Of a stretch of 64,000 nucleotides of DNA, positions 25,804-34,379 are shown piece by piece. Source of the DNA: UBA2231 sp964415175 (GTDB taxonomy: Bacteria; Elusimicrobiota; Elusimicrobia; Elusimicrobiales; UBA9959); the NCBI GenBank assembly GCA_964415175.1, contig CAYPYG010000006.1, positions 34,733 through 98,732 of the forward strand, given 5' to 3'. The translations under genes were made by a program, and so were the position numbers. Under the pieces are notes generated by a model. It was not told where the DNA came from. It did not search any database and was given only the letters and a program-made list of their open reading frames with translations. How positions within the stretch are numbered: the first letter of the stretch is position 1; every line of letters begins with the position of its first letter.

Positions 25804-26697
25804 ATGAAATCCATCAGCCTGTACAGTGCCCGTTTCCGGGTAATAGAATACGTCAGCTATTTGCTGCTGGCCGTGCCCTGGCTGGGCGGCCTGCTCGGCG
25901 AGAATTTTCTGCGCTACACTTTCTCCGGCCTGACGCTGAAACTGGCCCTCAGCGCCGCCATACTGGCGTTTATATTCCTGCTCCGCGACGTGCGCAGGAA
26001 GATACATTCCCTGGACACGCTCAAACAGACCCTCGCCCTTGCGGCTATACACGACCTCAAGGGCCCGCTGACCGCCATAATAGGAGCTCTGTCGATAGTG
26101 GGAGAGCCTAAGATGGACCATGGGATCCGGGATAAACTGCTGAGCGTGGCGGCGCAGAGCTCCAAGGACATGGTCAAACTGATACAGATACTGCTGGACA
26201 CGGAGCGGATGGAGGTGGCGGAGATTCTAGTGCAGAAGCGGCCGCTGGAAGTGGGCCCGCTGATAGCCGAGTCCATAGCCGCGCTGGAGCCCGTCAGCGC
26301 GCAGACCGGGATAAAGCTGATCGTTTCCGCAGACAAAGGCCTGCCGCCGGTGCACGCCGACCACGACCTGCTTATGAGGGTCCTGGAAAACCTGGTGCTT
26401 AACGCTTTTAAATATTCCCGCCGCGGCGGCCGGATAGATATAAAGAGCGATTTCTCCGGCGGGATGTCCAGATTCGAGGTCTCGGATACCGGCGCCGGGA
26501 TAGCGCCGGAAGACGTTAAAAGAGTGTTCGAGAAATATTACCGGGTGGAGGGCCAGGAGGCGGATTCCCGCAAGGGCAGCGGTTTCGGCCTCTATTTCTG
26601 CCGCCTCGCGGTCGAGGCGCATAAGGGCAGGATCACCATCGACAGCGTTCCGGGCCGCGGCACCACGGTGAGATTCGAGATCCCGCCCGCAGCCTGA
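25804..26697 (+). CDS. Membrane-anchored sensor histidine kinase
   Basis: 297 residues. Two hydrophobic segments lie near residues 15-35 and 45-62, with almost no external sensor domain. HisKA has the phospho-acceptor in IHDLKGPLTAI (His near 82). The ATPase domain has N box ENLVLNAFKYS, G1 DTGAGIAPEDV, FEKYYRV and G2 GSGFGLYFC. No response regulator is adjacent, so it is an orphan. The promoter TATAAT at about 25781 and a GGGGG Shine-Dalgarno precede the ATG. Confidence 0.92.
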   Translation: MKSISLYSARFRVIEYVSYLLLAVPWLGGLLGENFLRYTFSGLTLKLALSAAILAFIFLLRDVRRKIHSLDTLKQTLALAAIHDLKGPLTAIIGALSIVGEPKMDHGIRDKLLSVAAQSSKDMVKLIQILLDTERMEVAEILVQKRPLEVGPLIAESIAALEPVSAQTGIKLIVSADKGLPPVHADHDLLMRVLENLVLNAFKYSRRGGRIDIKSDFSGGMSRFEVSDTGAGIAPEDVKRVFEKYYRVEGQEADSRKGSGFGLYFCRLAVEAHKGRITIDSVPGRGTTVRFEIPPAA

Positions 26698-26848
26698 AGT
26701 CCCTCTCCGCGGACCTCCCACGGCCCGCGTCAGGATTCGAAAGCCGGACGCGCGAGGGCAGCAGCCCGCAGCGCGGAGGCGCGGATTCTTATGAGCGGCG
26801 GCGAGGCGGGAACCCGTGACCGGATCCTGGTCCCGGAACCAATATTTA

Positions 26849-26880
26849 AAGGCCCTGGCAACTATGCCGGGGCTTTTTTT
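26849..26880 (+). terminator. Rho-independent terminator
   Basis: GCCCTGGC (26852-26859) pairs with GCCGGGGC (26866-26873), followed by a T7 run. It separates the histidine kinase from the acetyltransferase. The 150 bp before it show no gene. Confidence 0.85.
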
Positions 26881-26904
26881 GTATATTTTCAGCGTCGAGG
26901 CGAT

Positions 26905-27390
26905 ATGCGGATAGATTACCTGGCCGATCACAAAGAACTTGTCCCCGCGATAGCGAAATGGTTTTTCGGGGAATGGTCCTGCTTCTATCCCGGAAAGGGA
27001 CTGAAGGACTTCGAGGCGATGGTCCTTGAACGCGCCAACAGGGACCGCCTGCCTCTTGCCCTGGTGGCCATGGAGGGGGCGGAACTGCTCGGGATAGGCT
27101 GCCTGAAGGCGAAGGACATGGAAACGCGCCCGGAACTGACCCCCTGGCTGGCCGGGATGTACGTGGCCCGGGAGCGGCGCGGGCGCGGCATAGGCGCGGC
27201 GCTGGTGCGCGCGGTCGAGGAGAACGCCGCCAGGCTCGGTATAGCGAAGCTCTATCTGCATACGCCTAAATCCGCGCAGTTCTACGCGCGCCTCGGCTGG
27301 CGGGTCAGGGAAAGGACCGAATATTGCGGCCGCGGCGTCACTATCATGGAAAAAGAGTTCCCCGCATTGAAAGGTCCCGGCCGGGAGTAA
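26905..27390 (+). CDS. GNAT-family N-acetyltransferase
   Basis: 161 residues from ATG 26905 (MRIDYLADHKELVPAIAKW). This is preferred over upstream codons, which lie before the terminator hairpin. The acetyl-CoA motif A is YVARERRGRGIGAALV, followed by LYLHTPKSAQFYARLGW. Substrate unknown. The gene stands alone between two terminators. Confidence 0.88.
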   Translation: MRIDYLADHKELVPAIAKWFFGEWSCFYPGKGLKDFEAMVLERANRDRLPLALVAMEGAELLGIGCLKAKDMETRPELTPWLAGMYVARERRGRGIGAALVRAVEENAARLGIAKLYLHTPKSAQFYARLGWRVRERTEYCGRGVTIMEKEFPALKGPGRE

Positions 27391-27425
27391 AAGAAGGTCC
27401 CCCATACGAACCCCGGTCCGGAGAG

Positions 27426-27448
27426 ACCCCCGCGAGGGGGTTTTTTAT
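27426..27448 (+). terminator. Rho-independent terminator
   Basis: ACCCCC, loop GCGA, GGGGGT and a T6 run, 35 bp after the acetyltransferase stop. Confidence 0.88.
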
Positions 27449-27602
27449 TTGAGGTGAAACTTTCCGGCCCCGGCCGCATCTAAGTTTCGACGGGATATAC
27501 CGGAGGCGCGGATGCAGGGTATGGACACGGCGGCGGCGGTGACGGCGGGCGGGGAGCGCTGGTCGGCCTGCTTTTCGCGGTACGATGAACAACGGAGGAA
27601 CG

Positions 27603-27956
27603 ATGCAGATCATAAATACGGATACATTCAAGGCCAAGGTATTCGATTTCGCCAGGAGCAAGGAGTGGAAGTTCGCGGGCGAGAGGCCCTGCATAGTGGA
27701 TTTCTACGCCGACTGGTGCGGGCCGTGCAAGATGCTCGCGCCGGTGCTGGAGGAGCTCTCGGAGAAATACGCCGGCAAGCTCGATATCTACAAGGTGAAT
27801 ACCGACCAGGAGCAGGAACTGGCCGCGTCCTTCGGCATACAGAGCATCCCCAGCCTGCTCTTCGTGCCTATGACCGGGAAGCCGCAGATGGCGCAGGGCC
27901 TGCTTCCGAAAGAGGAGCTGGAGAAGGTCATCGGAGAGGTGCTCGGGGTCGTATAG
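27603..27956 (+). CDS. trxA: Thioredoxin
   Basis: 117 residues. The active site ADWCGPCKMLAPVLEEL and the cis-proline segment SIPSLLFV are typical. ATG 27603 is chosen because GGAGG lies 5 nt upstream; an ATG six codons earlier lacks this. It is a cytosolic disulfide reductase and a candidate electron donor for the ArsC encoded at 59656. A terminator follows. Confidence 0.93.
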   Translation: MQIINTDTFKAKVFDFARSKEWKFAGERPCIVDFYADWCGPCKMLAPVLEELSEKYAGKLDIYKVNTDQEQELAASFGIQSIPSLLFVPMTGKPQMAQGLLPKEELEKVIGEVLGVV

Positions 27957-27980
27957 CCGTTCCCGTGAATAGAGGCGAAA

Positions 27981-28012
27981 AGGTCCCCGGCCCGGCGCCG
28001 GGGACTTTTTTT
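27981..28012 (+). terminator. Rho-independent terminator after trxA
   Basis: GTCCCCGG (27983-27990) pairs with CCGGGGAC (27998-28005), followed by T7. Confidence 0.92.
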
Positions 28013-28122
28013 GCCGCCTGAAGGGGGGGGAGGGGGCCTGGGTCCTTCGACCCTTGCGGACCGGGCGGTCAGGGGCCAGACTATTACTGTTACGGTATCC
28101 TATAAAGGCGCGGAGAACATCT

Positions 28123-29559
28123 ATGAAGAACAAACTAGTGGTTTTCACCTTCCTGGCCTGCGCGGTGTCGGCCGGACTGCTCCTCTTCCCGGACGGCCGC
28201 CCCGGGGACGTCCCGGGAGACTTGCGCGACGCGCCCGCGGATTTCGGCTATTTTGACCGCGCCGATATCGAGGACATGGACGTGCCCGTCCCGGCCGCCG
28301 CCCAGGCGGAGCCGGTGCGTTCCGGCTATCAGCCGGTAGCTATCTACGGCGACAATACCCTAGACGATTACTACAAAGTGGACAAGTCGCTGCAGGAACT
28401 GGCCGATTCCGTAGTGGCTCTCATGGACAAGAGCGCGATCGCTTACGACGAGGCCAGCGGCGCGTACAAGCCGCTCAAGCTTTCCACCGTCGACAGGAGG
28501 ATGGGTCTGAGCAGCGGCGCCGAGTTCTCCGGCCAGAAATCCCTCTCTTTCTGCTCCGGGGCGCTGGTTTCCAGGGACCTGGTGCTGACCGCCGGCCACT
28601 GCATCAACAACGATCCCTCTCACGCGCACTATTTCAACAAAGTCTACGTGGTCTTCGGCTGGCGGCAGACGGGGCGGGGGGAGTACGACCAGACTTTCTC
28701 TCCCGACCAGGTCTACGAAGTGGAGAGGCTCCTGGCGCACAAGCTCGACGGCTCCATCGGGAACATGGACACGTACCGGGATTACGCGCTTATCTCGCTC
28801 AAACGGCCGGTCCCGGGCAGGTCGCCGCTGACCATCGAGAGGTCGCACGGCGAGGGCCTGAGGGAGGGCGCCTACGTCTTCGCCTCCGGTTATCCCATGG
28901 GCATGAGCGTCAAGGTCACCGACCCGGGCGACGCCACGATCAGGGAGATAGGCCGCAACGGGTACGCCACCGACCTCGACGCGTTCGGCGGCTCGTCGGG
29001 CGGCCCGGTGTTCGATTCCGTCAGCAGGCGCATCTGCGGCGTGGTGATAACCGCCAACGCCAAACAGTTCAAATACACCGTCCGCAGGGAATTCTCCCTG
29101 CGCTACCGCGAGGACGCCGACCCTTCCGCGACGCTGGACCTGGTGCGGGAGGAGGGGGGGAAAGTGCTGGTCGTGCCGCAGGGCGACCTGGAGGCCGTGA
29201 CGAACTCGCTGCGGAGCGTCGGCTGCGGGATAACCGCCGAGAGGGGCGGCGGCCTGATCACCTTCCCGCTCGGCTATTCGTTCTATAACAACCAGGAAAG
29301 CCTGCTGAACGACCTGATCTCGCTGACCGGCACCGAACGCGACGTTTACGGCGAACCGGTGCAGCTGCCCGCCTACGAGGGGATAGGCACCGGAGTGCAG
29401 AAGATCTCGGTCGAGCTGGAAGTTTTCACCCCTTTCACCGCCGAGGAGAACCGCATGTGCGAGCGGATCCGTTCCAGGATGCGCAACGGCATGACGATAG
29501 ACCCGGCGTTCATGCAGCTCTACAAGGACGCCAAGTGCGACAGCCGCCGCATGATCTGA
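28123..29559 (+). CDS. Secreted trypsin-like (S1) serine protease
   Basis: 478 residues. The N-terminal hydrophobic signal is MKNKLVVFTFLACAVSAGLLL. The S1 triad is visible: LTAGHCI (His159), YRDYALISL (Asp220) and FGGSSGGPVF (Ser292). A 170-residue extension after the protease domain has no family I recognise and carries several cysteines. It is probably exported. ATG 28123 is chosen for the signal peptide. The role (nutrient or surface proteolysis) is not shown by its neighbours. Confidence 0.85.
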   Translation: MKNKLVVFTFLACAVSAGLLLFPDGRPGDVPGDLRDAPADFGYFDRADIEDMDVPVPAAAQAEPVRSGYQPVAIYGDNTLDDYYKVDKSLQELADSVVALMDKSAIAYDEASGAYKPLKLSTVDRRMGLSSGAEFSGQKSLSFCSGALVSRDLVLTAGHCINNDPSHAHYFNKVYVVFGWRQTGRGEYDQTFSPDQVYEVERLLAHKLDGSIGNMDTYRDYALISLKRPVPGRSPLTIERSHGEGLREGAYVFASGYPMGMSVKVTDPGDATIREIGRNGYATDLDAFGGSSGGPVFDSVSRRICGVVITANAKQFKYTVRREFSLRYREDADPSATLDLVREEGGKVLVVPQGDLEAVTNSLRSVGCGITAERGGGLITFPLGYSFYNNQESLLNDLISLTGTERDVYGEPVQLPAYEGIGTGVQKISVELEVFTPFTAEENRMCERIRSRMRNGMTIDPAFMQLYKDAKCDSRRMI

Positions 29560-29604
29560 CGCGCGCGCGGCCCGGGCGGGCGGCGCGCCGCGGGGAAAAT
29601 TTGC

Positions 29605-29616
29605 CATAATTCCCCC
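29605..29616 (+). promoter_or_regulatory. Leaderless-type -10 element before the two-TM protein
   Basis: CATAAT at 29605-29610, six bases, then ATG at 29617; no Shine-Dalgarno. Confidence 0.4.
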
Positions 29617-30147
29617 ATGAGCGTATCGTCCCATCTTACCCCGGACCCCGAAAGGCGGCTCTGGGTGATCTACTCCCGGGTGCAGGACCTGCTGGCCTCC
29701 ACTGAAAGGAAACTCTGGCTTTTCACTTTCCTGGCCGCGGCGCAGGCCGCGCTGGCCAGGTTCGCCTCGCCCGGCGGGCTCGCCGCGTACCTCTCAATAG
29801 TCCTGTCGGCCCTGGCGCTGCCGCTCGGCGCGCTGGCGCTGTCTCCGTTCCTGGACAACCCCCGCCCCTCGATCAGCCAGAAGCCCGGCCCCGGAAAGAA
29901 AGGGACGGCTTACTCCCTGCTGAGGGAGCGCGACCTGGCCGGGTTTTCCCAGGCGGACCTTACCATAACGCTGGACAAATACCTGGGCGGGGGGGTGACG
30001 GCCATCCCCTATTACGACGATATAATAGACCAGATCGTGCTCGGCGCGAGGGCCGTCGTGAGGAAGGAGTTCCAGCTCAGGGTGCTCTGTTCCCTGGTGT
30101 TCGCCGGCCAACTGCTGTTCCTGGCGGCGCTGCTGTCCCGCCCCTGA
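29617..30147 (+). CDS. Two-TM membrane protein resembling Pycsar effector/DUF5706 proteins
   Basis: 176 residues. One transmembrane hairpin lies near residues 28-75 (LWLFTFLAAAQAALARF, then LSIVLSALALPLGALAL). A polar region of about 75 residues follows (SLLRERDLAGFSQ, DDIIDQIVLGARAVVRKEFQLRV) and then a final transmembrane helix. This TM-hairpin, helical domain, RKxxxLR, TM layout resembles the DUF5706/PycTM family, which acts as a membrane-breaking effector in some anti-phage systems. The resemblance is by eye. No cyclase or other defence gene is adjacent. Confidence 0.45.
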   Translation: MSVSSHLTPDPERRLWVIYSRVQDLLASTERKLWLFTFLAAAQAALARFASPGGLAAYLSIVLSALALPLGALALSPFLDNPRPSISQKPGPGKKGTAYSLLRERDLAGFSQADLTITLDKYLGGGVTAIPYYDDIIDQIVLGARAVVRKEFQLRVLCSLVFAGQLLFLAALLSRP

Positions 30148-30156
30148 CCCCGCCTT

Positions 30157-32634
30157 TCATAACCATTTGTGTTTCGGGTAGCGGCGCGTCAGCGCCGGCC
30201 TGAGTTCGGGGTAGCTTTCCGACCAGAAACTTTTAAGGTCCTTGGTGACCTGAACGGGGCGCATGGACGGCGCCAGGATGTGCACGACCAGCGGCACCCG
30301 GCCGGCGGCTATGCGCGGCGTCTCTTTCAATCCGAAAAGGTCCTGTATCTTCGCCTCCAGGAAAGGCTCGCCGCCGGCGGGATAGCGTATCCGCGCTTTC
30401 CTGCCCGACGGAGTCTCCAGCCTCTGCGGCGCGTGCCGGTCCAGCAGGCGGCATTTCTCCCAGCCGTACCAGTCCTTCAGCGCCGGCAGGACCTCCCGCT
30501 CGCGCGCCTCGGCCACGCTGCGCGCGCCGTGGCAGATATCGGCTATTATTAGGGCCTTGTCCTCCGCCGACAGCGGCTCTATCCCGAGGTCGGGGCAGTT
30601 GCGGTGCAGGAAGTCCGCGCGCGCCAGCCAGTCCTCCACCTCCCCGTCCCAGCGCCGGAGTTTCTGCCTGCCGCTCGCGAACTCCTCCGCTATAAGGTCC
30701 GACGAAGCCCCGCCTTTCTTCGCCGAGGTTATCTCCCTGCGTACGACTATGTCCCGGTAAAGCGTCAGGCGCTCGGTTACGGGCGTCAGCATCTCTTTGT
30801 CCAGAGCGGGCCGGCTTTCTTCCTTTATGTCGCGCGGGAACGATTCGCGGAGCCATTCCTCTTTCACCGGCGCGGCGAAGGAAAGGGTGATATCGGCGCC
30901 GCCCTTGCCCGCGCTTTCGACTACGGAGCCGGCGCAGACGAGGGGGGCTCCGGCGGCGGCGCTGGCCGGGTCCAGCCTGGCGCCGCGGCCGCCGGGAAGG
31001 CGGTAGCGGCCCTGTTCCGCGGAGAACAACGCCGCCACGCGGTCGGGGAAGGCGAGCAGGAAGCAGCGCGCGGCGTTCTCCAGGGCCTTGGCCCCGCCGG
31101 GAGCGGCCCCGCCGGCCAGCCGCTCCGCCATCCGCCAGGCCTCGCGGGCCGGGACCTGTTTCAGCCCCGCTTTCTCGCAGGCGGACCAGTGGAAGCCGCC
31201 GGCCGCGCAGGAGGAGAGCTCTTTTACGGCGGCGGCCAGATCGGAACCGGCTTCGGCCCGCCTGCCTCCGCCGCGCCTGTCGGCCCAGATGCCGCGCCCC
31301 TGGGCCGCGGCGGCGATGATCGCGCATTCCCGGGCGCAGCCCAGCCGCTTCGCCTCTACCATCATGCGGGAATAGCGGGGATGGAGGGGGTACGCGGACA
31401 TGGCCCGGCCCGCCGCCGTCAGCGCGCCCTTCCCGTCGCAGGCGCCCAGGTCCCGCAGCAGGCTCTCCGCCCGCTCCGCCGCTTCCGGCGACGGCGGGTC
31501 CAGCCAGCGCAGGTCTCCGAAGCCGCGGTAGCCGCAGGCCTTGAGGGTCAGCAGCGCCTCGCTGATGTCCAGCCGCAGCATCTCGGGCGAGAGCGCGGCA
31601 GCGAGGCCGTGGTTCTCCCGCTCGGTCCAGAGCCGCGCGCATACGCCCGGCCCGGTGCGCCCGGCGCGGCCGGCGCGCTGGGCCGCCGAGGCGGCGGATA
31701 TGCGCTCGGTGAAAAGAGTGTTTATGCCCCGGGAGCCGTCGAAACGGGCCACACGGGCCAGGCCCGCGTCCACCACGGCCGTCACTCCTTCTATCGTGAC
31801 CGAAGTCTCGGCGATATTGGTGGAGATGATGACCTTCCGCCCGCCGGAGGCCGCGACCGCCGCGTCCTGTTCCTCCGGCTTCATCTCGCCGTGCAGCGGC
31901 ATGACGCGGAAACCGGCGAGGGACGGCAGTCTGGCTATTTCCGCGGCGGTCCTGTTTATCTCGTAGGCGCCGGGCATGAAGACCAGCGCGTGGCCCTCCT
32001 TCAGACGGGGGAGCAGCGCGGCGCAGGTCCTGGCCGCCGCTTCCCAGGGAGGCAGGGCGGCGGTCGCGGCGTCGCAGTAAGCGGTGCGGACGGGGTAGAG
32101 GGTGCCTTCCGCCTTTATGACGACGCAGGGCTTCATGTGTTCCGCCAGCGCCGCTTCGTCCATGGTCGCCGACATGACGGCCACCAGCAGGTCCGGCCTC
32201 GGTCCTTTCTGCAGGGCCAGGCAGGCCGCCAGGGTGATATCGCCGTGCAGGTGCCGCTCGTGGAATTCGTCCAGCACTACCGCGGAATATTTTTTCAGCA
32301 GCGGGTCGGAGACCAGCTCGCGCAGCAGGATCCCTTCGGTCTCGAATATTATGCGAGTGGAAGGTCCGGTCCTGTCGTCGAAACGCACCCTGTAGCCGAC
32401 CTCGCCGCCGGTCCGTCCGCCGCGCTCGGCCGCTACCCGGTCGGCCAGCATACGGGCCGCGAGGCGGCGCGGCTGAAGGACGGCGATGCGGCCTTTAACG
32501 GCCCCGCGGTCCAGGAGCAGCTGGGGGACCTTGGTGGACTTGCCCGAGCCCGGGGGGGACGAGACGACAAGCCGCGCGCCGGGCCGTGCCGCGCGCGCGA
32601 TCTCGTCAGCTTTAGCGAGAACTGGCAGTTGCAT
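30157..32634 (-). CDS. hrpB: ATP-dependent RNA helicase HrpB
   Basis: 825 residues, normal for HrpB. DEAH-type motifs: SSPPGSGKSTKVPQ (Walker A), VVLDEFHERHLHGD (DEFH box), SATMD, and STNIAETSVTIEGV with AQRAGRAGRTGPG (IV-VI). The HrpB-specific C-terminus VHILAPSMRPVQVT and the closing RYPKHKW are present. Cellular role poorly known (RNA processing). It runs convergent with the two-TM gene, 9 nt apart. Confidence 0.95.
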   Translation of the reverse strand: MQLPVLAKADEIARAARPGARLVVSSPPGSGKSTKVPQLLLDRGAVKGRIAVLQPRRLAARMLADRVAAERGGRTGGEVGYRVRFDDRTGPSTRIIFETEGILLRELVSDPLLKKYSAVVLDEFHERHLHGDITLAACLALQKGPRPDLLVAVMSATMDEAALAEHMKPCVVIKAEGTLYPVRTAYCDAATAALPPWEAAARTCAALLPRLKEGHALVFMPGAYEINRTAAEIARLPSLAGFRVMPLHGEMKPEEQDAAVAASGGRKVIISTNIAETSVTIEGVTAVVDAGLARVARFDGSRGINTLFTERISAASAAQRAGRAGRTGPGVCARLWTERENHGLAAALSPEMLRLDISEALLTLKACGYRGFGDLRWLDPPSPEAAERAESLLRDLGACDGKGALTAAGRAMSAYPLHPRYSRMMVEAKRLGCARECAIIAAAAQGRGIWADRRGGGRRAEAGSDLAAAVKELSSCAAGGFHWSACEKAGLKQVPAREAWRMAERLAGGAAPGGAKALENAARCFLLAFPDRVAALFSAEQGRYRLPGGRGARLDPASAAAGAPLVCAGSVVESAGKGGADITLSFAAPVKEEWLRESFPRDIKEESRPALDKEMLTPVTERLTLYRDIVVRREITSAKKGGASSDLIAEEFASGRQKLRRWDGEVEDWLARADFLHRNCPDLGIEPLSAEDKALIIADICHGARSVAEAREREVLPALKDWYGWEKCRLLDRHAPQRLETPSGRKARIRYPAGGEPFLEAKIQDLFGLKETPRIAAGRVPLVVHILAPSMRPVQVTKDLKSFWSESYPELRPALTRRYPKHKWL

Positions 32635-32721
32635 CCTTATCCTCTATTATCCTAAAAAGGGGCCGTGCCGGGACAGTGCCGCGGCCGCTCCCCGACGCGA
32701 AGGACCCCGCGCGGAACGCGT

Positions 32722-32756
32722 TTTTCGGAGGCCGGGAGCCTCCGAAAAGGTATAAT
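32722..32756 (+). promoter_or_regulatory. Promoter with operator-like palindrome for the nitronate monooxygenase
   Basis: A perfect 11-bp inverted repeat (TTTTCGGAGGC at 32722-32732, GCCTCCGAAAA at 32738-32748) sits just upstream of TATAAT (32751-32756), over the -35 region. A 14-codon frame (32764-32808) overlaps the start of the following gene. Confidence 0.5.
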
Positions 32757-32797
32757 ATCCGTGATGGTATCGCTTCCCGCGGAAAATTTTTTGCGCG

Positions 32798-34309
32798 ATG
32801 ACCGCTGACGTGAAATCCCCCATGTTCATCTCCGGCGGCATGGGCGTGCGCGTTTCCTGGTGGCCGCTGGCCAGGATAGTGTCCATCATGGGCGGGCTGG
32901 GCGTGGTCTCCGGCACGGGGCTGGAGGTGGTCTATCCGCGCCTGCTCCAGGACGGCGATCCCGGCGGCAATGTCCGCGCCGCTTTCAACGAACTGGCCGC
33001 CCGCCAGCCTTCCCTGGCCGACGGGCTCAAGGACCTCTACGGGAAATACTATATCGAGGGGGGAAAGGCCCCTTCCGCGCCGTACAAGCCCGTGCCGATG
33101 TGGCGCCTTTCGCGCGTCGAGGGGTACGGGACCCCGCCGGATTCTTTCTGGGAGCCGTCCCGGGACCTGCAGTTGATGTCCCTGGCCTCCAATTTCGCCG
33201 AGGTCTGGCTCGCCAAGCGCGATCATAACGGCCCCATCGGCATAAATTTCCTGCGCAAAGTCGAGCGTCCGCTGCCCTGGGCGCTCTACGGGGCGATGCT
33301 GGCCGGCATCGACTATGTGCTGGTCGGCGCCGGCAATCCCTACGAGTTCCCCGGCATGATACGCTCGCTGTCGCGCCATGAGCCGGCCTCGCTGGGCTTC
33401 AAGGTCTTCGGCGCCACTTCCGGCTCCGGCAATTTTTCCGTGCTGGCCAGGCCCGCCTCGCTGGGCATAAAAGGCGTTCCGAACCTGCCGCAGCCCAGAT
33501 TCCTGGCCATCGTCTCTTCCTACGGCCTGGCCAAAGCCCTTTACGATAATCCCGGGACGCGGCCGCACGGCTTCGTCGTCGAAGGCCCCGAGGCCGGCGG
33601 GCACAGCGCCCCGCCCGGCAAGATGAAGTTCGACGCGTCCGACAAGCAGGTCCTGGCCTATACCGACGAGGACCGCGCCGACGTGCCGGCGATCGCCTCC
33701 ATCGGCCTGCCTTTCTGGCTGGCCGGCACCTACGGCACACCGCGGAAGCTCGGGGAGGCCCTGGCCGCCGGCGCCGCGGGCGTGCAGTTCGGCACTCTGG
33801 CCGCGCTTTCGGGCCAGTCGGGCTTCGAGCCCTCGCTCAGGGCCAGGACGCTGCGGATGCTGGCGGCCGGCGAGCTGAAGGTCGTCAATTCTCACGTGTC
33901 GCCCACCGGCTTCCCTTTCAAGGTGGCCCAGGTCCCCGGCACCATCTCCGACCCCGCGGTCTATTCGAAGAGGCGCAGGGTCTGCGATATCGGTCTGCTG
34001 GCCGCCGCCTACCTGGCGCCCGGCGGCAAAGTGGAATTCCGCTGTCCCGCGGAACCCCTCGAGTCTTTCAAGGCCAAGGGCGGGCGCCCGCAGAACACCG
34101 AGGGCAAGGTCTGCCTCTGCAACGCGCTGCTGGCCGCGGCCGGGCAGCCGCAGCTCCATCCGGACGGCTATTCCGAGCCGGGCATAGTCACGCTCGGCGA
34201 GGACCTGACCCCGGTGAAGGACATGCTGGCCTCGCTGCCGCCCGGCCAGGAAGGCTATTCCATCGGCAAGGCGATACAGTACCTCAAGTCCGGACTCAAA
34301 GAAGCCTGA
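32798..34309 (+). CDS. Nitronate monooxygenase/2-nitropropane dioxygenase-like flavoprotein
   Basis: 503 residues, FMN-dependent TIM barrel. Features: MFISGGMGVRVSWWPLARIVS, the phosphate-binding GFVVEGPEAGGHSAPP, and AAGAAGVQFGTLAALS. It is longer than classical Ncd2 enzymes, with C-terminal cysteines (CDIG, CPAE, CLCNALL) as in the enoyl-reductase-like NMO subgroup. Family members oxidise alkyl nitronates or act on unsaturated acyl groups. No Shine-Dalgarno precedes the ATG; a short overlapping upstream frame may couple translation. A shared terminator follows. Confidence 0.8.
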   Translation: MTADVKSPMFISGGMGVRVSWWPLARIVSIMGGLGVVSGTGLEVVYPRLLQDGDPGGNVRAAFNELAARQPSLADGLKDLYGKYYIEGGKAPSAPYKPVPMWRLSRVEGYGTPPDSFWEPSRDLQLMSLASNFAEVWLAKRDHNGPIGINFLRKVERPLPWALYGAMLAGIDYVLVGAGNPYEFPGMIRSLSRHEPASLGFKVFGATSGSGNFSVLARPASLGIKGVPNLPQPRFLAIVSSYGLAKALYDNPGTRPHGFVVEGPEAGGHSAPPGKMKFDASDKQVLAYTDEDRADVPAIASIGLPFWLAGTYGTPRKLGEALAAGAAGVQFGTLAALSGQSGFEPSLRARTLRMLAAGELKVVNSHVSPTGFPFKVAQVPGTISDPAVYSKRRRVCDIGLLAAAYLAPGGKVEFRCPAEPLESFKAKGGRPQNTEGKVCLCNALLAAAGQPQLHPDGYSEPGIVTLGEDLTPVKDMLASLPPGQEGYSIGKAIQYLKSGLKEA

Positions 34310-34330
34310 ATTTTTCCGGAAGCGACGAAT

Positions 34331-34360
34331 AAAAAACCCCGGGACGGCCCGGGGTTTTTC
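34331..34360. terminator. Bidirectional terminator between nitronate monooxygenase and ahcY
   Basis: AAAAACCCCGGG pairs with GCCCGGGGTTTTT. The A-run on one side and T-run on the other serve the convergent genes. Confidence 0.9.
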
Positions 34361-34379
34361 ATCGGGGGGGAGCCCGTTC

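Noticed and set aside
29617..32634. A full Pycsar or other abortive-infection operon
   Set aside because: The two-TM gene's neighbours are a secreted protease and HrpB; no nucleotide cyclase or other sensor is adjacent.
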